The translations under genes and the position numbers were made by a program. A stretch of DNA of 64,000 bases from Promethearchaeota archaeon (lineage in GTDB: Archaea > Asgardarchaeota > Lokiarchaeia > Sigyniarchaeales > Promethearchaeaceae). The DNA lies in assembly GCA_016933055.1 (NCBI GenBank), contig JAFGBS010000027.1, forward strand, positions 1 to 64,000, in the 5' to 3' direction. Every line of letters starts with the position of its first letter. The stretch's first letter is position 1. Under the pieces are notes generated by a model. The model was not told the DNA's origin. It searched no databases and was given only the letters and a program-made list of their open reading frames with translations. This document shows positions 17,726 to 26,994 of the stretch, one piece after another.

Positions 17726-18781
17726 ATGAAAAAACGAACTTGTGCCGTAATAGGATGCTCAGGGATGGCGGGACAGCAATTCGTAGAAGCCCTTCAAAAT
17801 CATCCATGGTTCGAACTCACGGGTTTATTTGGCTCCTCGCGTACTGGTAAATCTTATAAAGCAATTATGCGTTATACTGATATTAATTTCACAACAATTA
17901 TCGAGGATATGCAAATAGAAAAGATGGATGCGTTCCAAGCTGAGGAATACGATATAGTATTTTCCGCAGTGCCTTCCGAGGTAGCTGCAGAAATAGAGGC
18001 TTCTATTGCTCAAAAAATACCAGTTGTTTCTACAGCTTCTCATTTCCGATATTTTGACGACGTTCCAATATTTCTCCCGATTGTAAATGCAAAACATTCC
18101 GATTTATTCAAGATTCAACAAGAAAACAGGAATTGGGACGGATTTGTCTGTCCTGGACCGAATTGTACAACTGTGGGCCTTTCAATTAGCTTATATCCTA
18201 TTTTTCAGAAATTTGGTCTAACCTCTGTTCATTTAACATCTATGCAAGCTGTTAGTGGAGCTGGGTACGATGGGGTCACCTCTTACGAAATTTTGGGGAA
18301 CATAATACCTCATATTCCCCAGGAAGAAGAGAAAGTCCGAAAAGAGCTGAAAAAAATACTCGCAACTTATGAAAACGGAAAATTAACGATTCCAGACATA
18401 CCAATCGAAGCTAAATGCAATCGGGTACCCGTTTTAAATGGCCATACACAATGTGTATTTTTTCAAACCAAAACAGAAGCATCTTTAGAAGAAATTCAAA
18501 AACAACTAAAGGAATTTGTTAGTGAAACTCGAGAATACAAGTTGCCTAATTGTCCCGAGAATCCAATCAAATTATATACGAAAGAGGACAAATTCCGTCC
18601 ACAACCCCGATTGGATTTAAAACAACCTAATAGTGGTATGATTACTTTTGTAGGCGGTTTAGAATCAACTGTTTTTCCAAATGGGTTCAAAATGACGGTT
18701 TTATCCCATAATACGGAAATCGGTGCAGGCCGTGGAGGCGTTTTAAGTGCAGAATATCTTACTAAAAAAGGGCTAATATAA
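17726..18781 (+). CDS. asd: Aspartate-semialdehyde dehydrogenase
   Basis: 351 residues of the archaeal/fungal type. It reduces aspartyl phosphate to aspartate semialdehyde with NADPH. The N-terminal Rossmann motif is AVIGCSGMAGQQF. The catalytic Cys is Cys147 in CPGPNCTTVGLSI. The QAVSGAGYDGV segment and the C-terminal HNTEIGAGRGGVLSAEYL are family hallmarks. It is the first lysine gene of the operon, five bases before dapA. Its product feeds DapA directly and could also supply threonine and methionine pathways. Confidence 0.94.
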   Translation: MKKRTCAVIGCSGMAGQQFVEALQNHPWFELTGLFGSSRTGKSYKAIMRYTDINFTTIIEDMQIEKMDAFQAEEYDIVFSAVPSEVAAEIEASIAQKIPVVSTASHFRYFDDVPIFLPIVNAKHSDLFKIQQENRNWDGFVCPGPNCTTVGLSISLYPIFQKFGLTSVHLTSMQAVSGAGYDGVTSYEILGNIIPHIPQEEEKVRKELKKILATYENGKLTIPDIPIEAKCNRVPVLNGHTQCVFFQTKTEASLEEIQKQLKEFVSETREYKLPNCPENPIKLYTKEDKFRPQPRLDLKQPNSGMITFVGGLESTVFPNGFKMTVLSHNTEIGAGRGGVLSAEYLTKKGLI

Positions 18782-18786
18782 ATATC

Positions 18787-19701
18787 GTGAAAAAAATGGT
18801 AAACAGACTAAAACTATTAAAAAACACATTTACAGCTCTGATCTCTCCCATGGATCGAGATGGAGATTTAGATAAAAAGCAATATAGAACCTTTATTCGG
18901 TCTCAAATTGAAGCAGGATGTGGTTTAGTCCCCTGTGGAACCACGGGTGAATCTGCCACTATGTCGCATCAAGAGCATGAATCCGTGGTCCGGTGGTGTG
19001 TGGATGAAGCTAACCAATCCTCAAAAAAACCCTTTGTTCTTGCAGGTGCAGGTTCTAATTCTACTCGAGAAGCTACCAGCTTGTCAGTACATGTAGAATC
19101 TTTGGGTGTGGACGGTATTTTGAGTGTAACTCCCTATTATAATAAACCCACTCAGCAAGGTTTGTTCGAACACTATTCTGCTATTGCACGTTCAGTAGAT
19201 GTTCCTATTGTCATTTATAATGTACCTGGTAGAACAGGTTGCAATATATTGCCTGAAACTGTAGCAAAACTGGCTATAAAATTTGATAATATTAAGGGAT
19301 ATAAAGCAGCCAGTGGCAATTTAGACCAAATCATCCAAGTAATTGAACAAACCCCGGATGATTTCATTGTGATGAGTGGAGATGATGGAAAAACCTATGA
19401 TATCATGAAAATGGGAGGAAAAGGGGTAATTAGTGTGGCTTCAAATATTATTCCCAAACAAATGATTGAATTTACTAAGTTGATCGAAGATAATAAATGG
19501 GAACTTGCTTTGAGAATGAATGATAAACTTCAACCTTTGTTTAGCACTCTTTTTATAGAGTCCAATCCGGGACCAGTAAAATATGCAGCAGAATTACTAG
19601 GTATAATGGATAGAACCCTTCGATTACCTTTAGTACCGCCCACCGAGCAATCTCAAACCGCAATACGAAAAGTATTGATGGATCTCGAGCTGATAAAATG
19701 A
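18787..19701 (+). CDS. dapA: 4-hydroxy-tetrahydrodipicolinate synthase
   Basis: 304 residues from a GTG at 18787. An ATG at 18796 is a close alternative. It is a TIM-barrel lyase that condenses pyruvate with aspartate semialdehyde. The GTTGES motif, the proton-relay Tyr in TPYYNKPTQQGL, the VPGRTG segment and the Schiff-base Lys173 in IKGYKAASGN are all present. The position between asd and dapB, with a four-base overlap into dapB (ATGA), confirms assignment to the lysine route rather than to related aldolases. Confidence 0.95.
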   Translation: MKKMVNRLKLLKNTFTALISPMDRDGDLDKKQYRTFIRSQIEAGCGLVPCGTTGESATMSHQEHESVVRWCVDEANQSSKKPFVLAGAGSNSTREATSLSVHVESLGVDGILSVTPYYNKPTQQGLFEHYSAIARSVDVPIVIYNVPGRTGCNILPETVAKLAIKFDNIKGYKAASGNLDQIIQVIEQTPDDFIVMSGDDGKTYDIMKMGGKGVISVASNIIPKQMIEFTKLIEDNKWELALRMNDKLQPLFSTLFIESNPGPVKYAAELLGIMDRTLRLPLVPPTEQSQTAIRKVLMDLELIK

Positions 19702-20552
19702 ACATGAGTATAATTAAAATCGGATTAATAGGTGCAGGAGGAAAAATGGGGAAAATAATTATTTCCCTAATCGAACAAAATCCTGAGTTAAATTTAACTG
19801 CTGCTTTTGAACATCCGAATTCTAGAGATTTGGGAATGCCGGTAAACTTACGTTCAAATTCTCCTTCTGAGTTAAATTACATTCCAATTACTCTGATCGA
19901 AGAAATTCTTTCTAGTACGAGTATAGATGTATGTATTGATTTTTCTCATCCAGATTGCACCAAAAAATGGGCTCCTTTTATTTTACAACACAAAATCCCT
20001 ATTGTAATCGCTACCACTGGATTATCTGATCAATTTCATGAAGAGATGCAAAAAGTAGCGAAAGAACACCGTACATCTGCATTAATTTCAACTAATATGG
20101 CATTTGGAATGAATTTATTCATTAAAACTGCTAAACAGCTCGCATCATATATACCAAATTGGGATATAGAAATAATTGAGAAACACCATCATCATAAATT
20201 GGATTCACCAAGTGGAACTGCCTTAACTTTAGCAAACGAAATAAAGCAAATCATAGCTAAGGAATCGGATTCAGAAGAAATTTTTACCTTTGGAAGAGGT
20301 AAAGGTAAATTTCCTCGAAAGATTGGTAGTAGAGAAATCGGAATTCATGCCATACGAGCAGGAGATATAGTGGGGGAACATACAATTATTTTTGCAGGTT
20401 CGGGAGAACGGTTGGAGTTTACTCACCGAGCACATTCGAGAGTATGTTTTGGTGAAGGTGCACTAAACGCAGCAAAATTCCTGTTAGAACACAAACTTCA
20501 AGGAAAACTCTATCAAATTTCAGATGTTGTTGAGTACGCTGGGAGGAAGTAA
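19698..20552 (+). CDS. dapB: 4-hydroxy-tetrahydrodipicolinate reductase
   Basis: 284 residues. The N-terminal nucleotide-binding motif is IGLIGAGGKMGKII. The catalytic and substrate-binding block is EIIEKHHHHKLDSPSGTALTLA, with the conserved E-x-H-H-x-x-K-x-D-x-P-S-G-T. The C-terminal GEHTIIFAGSGERLEFTHRA is also typical. The start overlaps the dapA stop by four bases (ATGA), and the stop lies six bases before the lysA-dapF fusion, whose ATG is preceded by GGGAGG. It reduces the DapA product with NAD(P)H. Confidence 0.95.
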   Translation: MNMSIIKIGLIGAGGKMGKIIISLIEQNPELNLTAAFEHPNSRDLGMPVNLRSNSPSELNYIPITLIEEILSSTSIDVCIDFSHPDCTKKWAPFILQHKIPIVIATTGLSDQFHEEMQKVAKEHRTSALISTNMAFGMNLFIKTAKQLASYIPNWDIEIIEKHHHHKLDSPSGTALTLANEIKQIIAKESDSEEIFTFGRGKGKFPRKIGSREIGIHAIRAGDIVGEHTIIFAGSGERLEFTHRAHSRVCFGEGALNAAKFLLEHKLQGKLYQISDVVEYAGRK

Positions 20553-20558
20553 ATAAGA

Positions 20559-22730
20559 ATGGAATATTTAAAGTGGTTGAAAAATAAGGATTTAGAATAC
20601 AGGGATGGGGAATTATTCTTCGGAGAACACTGTGTATCCTCGCTGGGGGAAAAATTCGGTACTCCCACTTTTATCATAAACGAATCCACTATTCGAAAAC
20701 GCTATGATGAACTTCACTCAATATTAAAAACGATAAATTCAAACATGCAGATCAATTTTGCCGTCAAGGCTAATAATAACTTGCATGTTTTACGGTTACT
20801 TGATTCCTTGGGGGGACATTTTGATGTAGTATCTTCAGGGGAAGCCTTCTTGTGTAAAGCTGCAGGTATTCAGCCTGGTAAGATTTTACAAACCAGCAAT
20901 AATTGGACGGATGAAGAACTCGAATATGCTGTAAAAAACCATATCTCTATTAATTTAGATGCTCCTTCCCAAATTCACCGTTTAAATAACATTGTCAATA
21001 AATACGATGCAGAGAAACCAATTGTTTCATTTCGAGTTAATCCGATTTTTGGAGCGGGGCACCATTCACACACCATTACTGCGGGAGAACACGTAAAATT
21101 TGGTATATTAGAAGATAAAATAGTAGAAGTGTACAAACAGGCCTTAAATGCGGGATTCAAACGCTTAGGAATTCATATTCACATAGGTTCTGGGATCTTA
21201 AATGCTGCAGAATTCGAGAAAGCAATTCAAAAATATTACAATATCATCCAGAAAATCATTTCCGAACTCGATATTATTTTTGAGTTTATCGATTTTGGAG
21301 GAGGGTTAGGAATTCCCTATAAACCCGATCAAGATCCTATAAATGTTCAAGGATACGCAAATCTAATAAAAAAATACCATGAGGAATTTACAAGAAAATT
21401 GAATTTAGGAAATCCGAAATTTATATTCGAACCCGGAAGATTTTTGACAGCTGAATCTTGTATTATTGTATCAAAAATTAATACAATCAAAAAACGCAGT
21501 AATAAGATATTCATCGGATGTGATACGGGATTCAATACTTTAATTCGACCAGCATTTTACGGTTCTTATCACCATATTATTCCTACCCAAGATATTGAAA
21601 GCTATATGGATAAGAATGTGGATATTGTGGGTCAAATTTGTGAATCTGGTGATGTTCTCGGCAGGGATCGGCATTTTCCTCAAGTGAAAGAAGGGGACTA
21701 CATTTGTATTATGGATACAGGTGCATATGGATATTCCATGTCATCAAATTACAATGCGCGACCAAGAGCGATGGAATTATGGATTCACAATAATCAACCT
21801 CCTAAAATCGTGAGAACGAGAGAAAATTTTACCAGTCTTCTAGAAAATCAAGTAATTTCTTTGCCTTCTGAAGTATTTACACAATCAATTCCCTTTATTA
21901 AAATGCATGGCACAGGAAATGATTACATCTACTTGGATTTTTTCAAATATACATACCCCGAGATCAATTATTTCGATTTGGCAAGAAAAATTAGTCATCG
22001 GAGATTTGGTGTAGGTGGAGATGGATTAGTGCTAATAATACCCAAATCAACAAATGTTGTTCGCATGAGAATGTTCAATACAGATGGTTCTGAATCTGAA
22101 ATGTGTGGAAATGCAATTCGATGCATAGGTGGATACTGTTACGGACAAGGATATGTAAATACATCTGAGTTTTTTGTAGAAACAGAGGGGGGGATAAAAA
22201 AGATTATTGTATTAGGACCCAACAAAATTCGAGTGAATATGGGTTCTCCAATATTAGAAGGATTGAAAATTCCTACCTCTGTTGATAGAACTCCAGTAAT
22301 TGATCATGAAATTTCTGTAAATGGATTCTCGGGTAAGTTTACTGCTGTATCCATGGGGAATCCTCATGCAGTGTATTTTTTAAACGATATTTCATCATTA
22401 AATTTGGAAAAAATAGGTTCTCTTCTTGAGCATCATCCCTTTTTCCCAGAACGCGTAAATTCAGAATTTGTTGAAATCCTCAATCGAAATGAAGTGAATT
22501 TCAGAGTTTGGGAAAGAGGATCAGGTGAAACTTGGGCGTGCGGAACAGGTGCTTCAGCAGCTTTAGTAGCGGGAGTGCTGAAGGGAGTTTTGGACAATAA
22601 AGTATTATTTCACTTAAAAGGAGGAGATCTTACGCTCGAAACTAATGAAGATTTAACTGAGGTCTGGAAAACGGGACCTTGGGAATTTATTGGTGAAGGA
22701 ATGTACAGATATTCTCAGAATTTATCTTAA
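20559..22730 (+). CDS. LysA-DapF fusion: diaminopimelate decarboxylase joined to diaminopimelate epimerase
   Basis: 723 residues in one open frame. Residues 1 to about 425 are a PLP-dependent meso-DAP decarboxylase: Lys70 in NFAVKANNN, HIHIGSG, FEPGRFL, CESGDVLGRD and AYGYSMSSNYNARPR. From about 442 the protein is a complete diaminopimelate epimerase: FIKMHGTGNDYIYLD, first catalytic Cys516 in EMCGNAIRC and second Cys661 in TWACGTGASAA. The two enzymes catalyse consecutive steps, LL-DAP to meso-DAP to lysine, in reverse order along the chain. No stop, frameshift or internal ribosome-binding site was noticed at the junction. Separate processing cannot be ruled out. Confidence 0.93.
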   Translation: MEYLKWLKNKDLEYRDGELFFGEHCVSSLGEKFGTPTFIINESTIRKRYDELHSILKTINSNMQINFAVKANNNLHVLRLLDSLGGHFDVVSSGEAFLCKAAGIQPGKILQTSNNWTDEELEYAVKNHISINLDAPSQIHRLNNIVNKYDAEKPIVSFRVNPIFGAGHHSHTITAGEHVKFGILEDKIVEVYKQALNAGFKRLGIHIHIGSGILNAAEFEKAIQKYYNIIQKIISELDIIFEFIDFGGGLGIPYKPDQDPINVQGYANLIKKYHEEFTRKLNLGNPKFIFEPGRFLTAESCIIVSKINTIKKRSNKIFIGCDTGFNTLIRPAFYGSYHHIIPTQDIESYMDKNVDIVGQICESGDVLGRDRHFPQVKEGDYICIMDTGAYGYSMSSNYNARPRAMELWIHNNQPPKIVRTRENFTSLLENQVISLPSEVFTQSIPFIKMHGTGNDYIYLDFFKYTYPEINYFDLARKISHRRFGVGGDGLVLIIPKSTNVVRMRMFNTDGSESEMCGNAIRCIGGYCYGQGYVNTSEFFVETEGGIKKIIVLGPNKIRVNMGSPILEGLKIPTSVDRTPVIDHEISVNGFSGKFTAVSMGNPHAVYFLNDISSLNLEKIGSLLEHHPFFPERVNSEFVEILNRNEVNFRVWERGSGETWACGTGASAALVAGVLKGVLDNKVLFHLKGGDLTLETNEDLTEVWKTGPWEFIGEGMYRYSQNLS

Positions 22731-22762
22731 AATTAAAAGGAAATTGAAAACAGCCTAAAAAA

Positions 22763-24208
22763 ATGACAGACGAATTACAAATAATGAAAATTGGAGGATC
22801 CTGCTTATCCTCTGCTCAATCGTTTAACCAAATTGTAAACATTATAAATGAAACCCCATCTTCCATGGTCTTAGTTTTTTCTGCGTTTAATGGAATTACA
22901 GATCAACTGATTGAGACTATAGATTTAGCTTGCGAGGGAGAATCCCGAGCACTCAGTGCAAAATTAAAACGAATAGAGACGTTCCACGAGGAACTAATTG
23001 ATGGACTGTTCGAGGATTACCCCAAAGCCTTCAATGAAATGCGTTTGACACTTCAAGAAGTGATCGGTAAATTGATTTACTTACTTGAAGAATTAAAAGA
23101 ATTTGGTTGGAGTCCCTATTTCAAGGACTCGATCATGTCTTTTGGGGAAAAATTAAGTACTGCAATCATTTCAAAATTTCTCACTCTTAATCAGATCGAC
23201 CATGTGGTGTATCATGGAGAAGATCTAATCATTACTAATGACAAATTCGGGGATGCGATTGCGAATTTACCCTACACACAAAAACGTGTAGAGAGAGATT
23301 TACTCCCGAAACTTGCTAACAATCATTATAAAAAAGTTATATGCGTTGAAGGTTTCATAGGAAGAAGTATATCTGGCTTGACAACCACTTTAGGACGTGG
23401 TGGAACGGATTACACAGCAGCCGTGTTAGCTAGGACTCTTGCAGTAACGGGCAAATTCAAATCCATTTCCTTGATATTGTGGAAAGATGTAGCAGGCATC
23501 TATTCTGCGGATCCGAAATATGTGGAACACGCGAAATATTTAGATACTATCAGTTATGCTATGGCTAAGGAATTGAGTTTTTTTGGTGCGAAAATCTTGC
23601 ATCCCAAATGTATTTCCATAATTGAATCTTTCAATATTCCGGTTTACATTAAGAAATTCCCAGCTGATGAAGATAGGGAATCATCAAAGCAAGAGGATAT
23701 TGGCACTTTAATTACGGCAGAAGAATGCGAGAAAAATATATATTCAATCAGTATCATCCAAGAAGCTTATATTATATCAGTTACATCTGAGACTTTTGTC
23801 AACGCTCCTGGGATTTTAGGAGAAATTTTTTCGAAATTAGGGGAAGAGGAAATTAGCGTTAATGTTGTCACCCAATCCAGCTCTGAAATTAATACATCCT
23901 TCGTGATCTCAAAATCAGACGGTCCAGAAGCTATGAAAATTTTGAAATCTAATCCTAAATTCGAGGAATGGTTCAAGATCAAGATGGAATTAGTTGGTAT
24001 CATAGCTATTATCGGGAAGGATATCGCTACCAGTAAGAATCAAACAAAGATCTATCATGCATTAAGTAAAGTGGGAATTAATCCAATAGCTGTAGCCCAA
24101 GCTAGCGATGCTTTAAACATATCCATTATTATATCCAAAAATGCCATTAAAACGGCAGCAAATGCCATTAATGAGGCATTTTTCAAATCTAAAAAAGGAG
24201 AACAATAA
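22763..24208 (+). CDS. lysC: Aspartate kinase
   Basis: 481 residues. It phosphorylates aspartate in the first step of the pathway. The kinase part (1 to about 310) has MKIGGSCLSSAQSF at the N-terminus, FIGRSISGLTTTLGRGGTDYTAA for substrate and ATP binding, and LWKDVAGIYSADPK. The C-terminal 160 residues form two ACT domains (for example VTSETFVNAPGILGEIFSKL), the usual site of feedback control by lysine or threonine. The first motif is K-I-G-G-S rather than the more common K-F-G-G-S/T. The stop abuts the dapL start directly. Confidence 0.93.
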   Translation: MTDELQIMKIGGSCLSSAQSFNQIVNIINETPSSMVLVFSAFNGITDQLIETIDLACEGESRALSAKLKRIETFHEELIDGLFEDYPKAFNEMRLTLQEVIGKLIYLLEELKEFGWSPYFKDSIMSFGEKLSTAIISKFLTLNQIDHVVYHGEDLIITNDKFGDAIANLPYTQKRVERDLLPKLANNHYKKVICVEGFIGRSISGLTTTLGRGGTDYTAAVLARTLAVTGKFKSISLILWKDVAGIYSADPKYVEHAKYLDTISYAMAKELSFFGAKILHPKCISIIESFNIPVYIKKFPADEDRESSKQEDIGTLITAEECEKNIYSISIIQEAYIISVTSETFVNAPGILGEIFSKLGEEEISVNVVTQSSSEINTSFVISKSDGPEAMKILKSNPKFEEWFKIKMELVGIIAIIGKDIATSKNQTKIYHALSKVGINPIAVAQASDALNISIIISKNAIKTAANAINEAFFKSKKGEQ

Positions 24209-25453
24209 ATGGTCCATATAAACGAAAACTTTCTCAAATTAAAATCTCGTTACTTATTTTCTAGGATCGGAGAAAAAACTAGCGAGTATCAGAACACACA
24301 CCCAGATAAAAAAGTTATTCGGTTCGGTATAGGGGACACGACCCAACCATTACCATCTACAATACTTCACGCATTCCATCGTGGAGTAGATGAGATGGGA
24401 GATGCTGCAACATATAGAGGATATGGACCTGAACAAGGCTACCTATTTTTACGAGAATTAATTGCTAAATTCGACTTTCAAGAGCGAGGAGCAGACATTA
24501 AACCTGATGAGATATTCATCAGTGATGGATCAAAATGTGACACGGGCAATATATTGGATATTTTTGGTGAAAATATTGTAGGGATTACGGATCCCGCATA
24601 TCCCGTATACGTTGATACCAACATTATGGCTGGAAATAGCGGACCTATACAATCTAATGGTCAATATGAAGGATTAGTGTATCTTTCCGCAAATGAAGCT
24701 AATAAATTTTGTCCAGAACCCCCTAATCATCAAGTTGATATAATTTACTTATGTTCTCCTAATAATCCTACAGGAGTTGCAATGAATAGGCAACAATTGA
24801 CACAATGGGTAAATTACGCTCTTGATCATCATTCTGTGATTTTGTTTGATGCAGCCTACGAAAAATACATCCGAGATGACAATTTTCCTCATTCTATTTT
24901 CGAAATTCCCCATGCGAAAAAAGTCGCGATTGAGTTCCGAAGTTTTTCTAAAACTGCGGGATTTACAGGAGCTCGTTGTGCTTTTACCGTAGTTCCAAAA
25001 GACTTGATGGGAGAAGATAGTGTAGGAACTTCAGTTTCACTGCATGATTTGTGGAATCGAAGGCATTCTACGAAATTCAATGGAGTATCGTATCCGGTTC
25101 AATGCGCAGCAGCTGCGGCATACACTGAACAAGGGAACAAAGAGATCACTGAGCTACTTAATTATTACCGTTATAACGCTGAATTGATAAAAAAAACTTT
25201 ACAGAAAATAGGATTCCATTATTGGGGTGGCGAAAATTCTCCCTATATTTGGGTAAAGACTCCTCAGAACCTCAGTTCATGGGAATTTTTTGATTTCATG
25301 CTGAACAATCTCCAAATTGTGATAACACCAGGTTCTGGATTTGGAATTGCAGGGGAAGAATATTTCCGAATTACGTGTTTTGGCAATCATGAGGATACAC
25401 AAATTGCAACTGAACGCATGTTAAGATGGGATTGGAATGAACTTATCCCATAA
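24209..25453 (+). CDS. dapL: LL-diaminopimelate aminotransferase
   Basis: 414 residues, a fold-type I PLP aminotransferase. It matches DapL in its opening KLKSRYLFSRIGEKTSEY, FGIGDTTQPLP and ISDGSKCDTGNI, in the SPNNPTGVA loop and in the PLP Lys248 in FRSFSKTAGFTGARCAF. DapL turns tetrahydrodipicolinate directly into LL-diaminopimelate, so no dapD, dapC or dapE is needed. Its place at the end of the operon completes the route asd, dapA, dapB, dapL, epimerase, decarboxylase. It begins at the base after the lysC stop. Confidence 0.95.
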   Translation: MVHINENFLKLKSRYLFSRIGEKTSEYQNTHPDKKVIRFGIGDTTQPLPSTILHAFHRGVDEMGDAATYRGYGPEQGYLFLRELIAKFDFQERGADIKPDEIFISDGSKCDTGNILDIFGENIVGITDPAYPVYVDTNIMAGNSGPIQSNGQYEGLVYLSANEANKFCPEPPNHQVDIIYLCSPNNPTGVAMNRQQLTQWVNYALDHHSVILFDAAYEKYIRDDNFPHSIFEIPHAKKVAIEFRSFSKTAGFTGARCAFTVVPKDLMGEDSVGTSVSLHDLWNRRHSTKFNGVSYPVQCAAAAAYTEQGNKEITELLNYYRYNAELIKKTLQKIGFHYWGGENSPYIWVKTPQNLSSWEFFDFMLNNLQIVITPGSGFGIAGEEYFRITCFGNHEDTQIATERMLRWDWNELIP

Positions 25454-25533
25454 TCGCTGATGTGTTCAATATTAAATCTTACCCCTTAGTAAAGAAAAAA
25501 AAATCTTGTATCAGGTGGATTGATAGGAAATTT

Positions 25534-26244
25534 TTATTTTAGTTCATATTTTTCCTTAAAAGCATCCAAACAGATCGGTACGGTTTCTTCTAAAATATCT
25601 AAAATCGCTTTTGCATACTGCCGGATCTCCCATTGGGCTTCGGGTGTTATTCTCAATTTCACAAAATGCAGTAAATTTCGCAGATTTACGGTTGCATAAA
25701 ACTCTGTGTACATGTTTTGGGGAAGCACCATCCGTGCATGTTCTCTGGCGATCCCCATTTCTAAAAGTACATCATATGCATTTAAAGCTAATTCACTCTG
25801 CTTTATGACCGTATTTCGTGCAATGTCGTTATTTATTTCCTCCGAAAAGACTGAACCTTGCTTATTTGTAAGATCCTGTTTTCGAAATCTATCGGGTATA
25901 TAAAATTGAATATTTTTACTTGTATACCTCCGACTAATCTCATTATATGACCATGTGCGGTGCCGAAACCATTGAGACCTCACGAATAGAGGACATACAA
26001 CATGAAATTTGAAAACAATATGTTCAAAAGGACTCATATGATCATGTAACATCAGATAACGAATCAATCGTGTATCTTCTTCATCATTTTTTCTTCCTTG
26101 ACCGAATGACACACGTGCTGACTGAACTACACTCCAGTCATCCCCGATATATTCGATTAACCGTATAAAACTTTTTCCGTCCTCGAGAACATCGATCGGT
26201 TTGCTATAGAATTTGTTAAGGTCATCCATTACTTTTTGTAACAT
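25534..26244 (-). CDS. thyX: Flavin-dependent thymidylate synthase
   Basis: 236 residues. The ThyX signature R-H-R-x7-S is present in FRHRTWSYNEISRRYTS. The start region with ARVSFGQGRKNDEEDTRLIRYL and HDHMSPFEHIVF is also typical, as is the C-terminal NLRNLLHFVKLRITPEAQWEIR. It makes dTMP from dUMP with methylene-tetrahydrofolate and FAD. It converges on the lysine operon and stands alone. Confidence 0.95.
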   Translation of the reverse strand: MLQKVMDDLNKFYSKPIDVLEDGKSFIRLIEYIGDDWSVVQSARVSFGQGRKNDEEDTRLIRYLMLHDHMSPFEHIVFKFHVVCPLFVRSQWFRHRTWSYNEISRRYTSKNIQFYIPDRFRKQDLTNKQGSVFSEEINNDIARNTVIKQSELALNAYDVLLEMGIAREHARMVLPQNMYTEFYATVNLRNLLHFVKLRITPEAQWEIRQYAKAILDILEETVPICLDAFKEKYELK

Positions 26245-26365
26245 GCATCCTTTGTTTTCATTCTTTTGGTTATTTTTTAATGAATTTTTTTTCTATGGTT
26301 TACCCCTCAAACTACGCTAATAACTTACTCCATGGTTCTATCGAACAATTTCGTAGGTTTTCGCG

Positions 26366-26466
26366 TAGGTGTTCCTTATACGCCTAAGGAGTTCTGTTTT
26401 TGACGTTCAACCGAGTTTTACGATAGTATTACGTTAAAACGTTTACTTACCTATCCAAAGATAGGT
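26366..26466. other. Cluster of three small inverted repeats, possible structured RNA
   Basis: Three short stems lie in a row in the gap between thyX and the pseudogene: TAGGTGT 26366-26372 with ACGCCTA 26380-26386 (one G-T pair), GTTTTA 26415-26420 with TAAAAC 26435-26440, and ACCTAT 26449-26454 with ATAGGT 26461-26466. The stretch is richer in G and C than most gaps here. No tRNA or known RNA was recognised, and strand is unknown. Confidence 0.25.
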
Positions 26467-26492
26467 GATGGGTTAGAATAGGTGTGCAGATA

Positions 26493-26972
26493 AATCAAAA
26501 GTATTGATGCAAGTGTTAACTGGAGTTCACCAATGCATGTAAATGAAGTTTCATTGGGAAATCAAAGGATTTCTGAGTTATATATTGGTCAAAATAATGT
26601 AATTCATGTTGTATGGCTTGATGCACGTGTGGGAGGAAAATATGATTACTACTATAGCTATTCCACCGAGGGTGGATTAATATTTTCAGAAAATGAACGA
26701 ATCCCCGATAAAGGATTCGATGATACTTTTACACGACCCGGAGATTATTTCTATAGGAGATAAGGGATATATGTGTAGTTTAGACAGATAACAGAAATGG
26801 AGAGAAACATGACATACATTTCGCGCGCCAAGGACTGTGTATCTTCCCTATATGGGCAACTGCTATAATCTCCTCAATTGGTGTTATTACAATCGCGTCA
26901 GTGGTTTTTATGTTGGTGCGTATACGAAAAATTTATTTTTATTTTATCTTCTATAAATCATTCAATTTTTAG
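26493..26972 (+). pseudogene. Remnant of a BNR/sialidase-repeat surface protein
   Basis: A frame through the ATG at 26533 reads SIDASVNWSSPMHVNEVS, then VIHVVWLDARVGG and YYYSYSTEGGLIFSENERI, ending in RPGDYFYRR before a stop. This is the conserved beta-propeller blade seen in secreted BNR-repeat proteins (W-x-D-x-R, S-T-x-G-G-x-x-F). About 90 bases later another frame gives a single membrane helix, IISSIGVITIASVVFMLVRI, with a basic end, as found at the C-terminus of such anchored proteins. The two parts are out of frame and most of the protein is missing, so this is a decayed gene. Confidence 0.55.
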
Positions 26973-26994
26973 TAATGATAATATTCTATTTCTT

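Noticed and set aside
26245..26530. Possible tRNA or riboswitch in the G/C-richer gap after thyX
   Set aside because: No acceptor stem, T-loop or known riboswitch core could be built. Only isolated hairpins are present.
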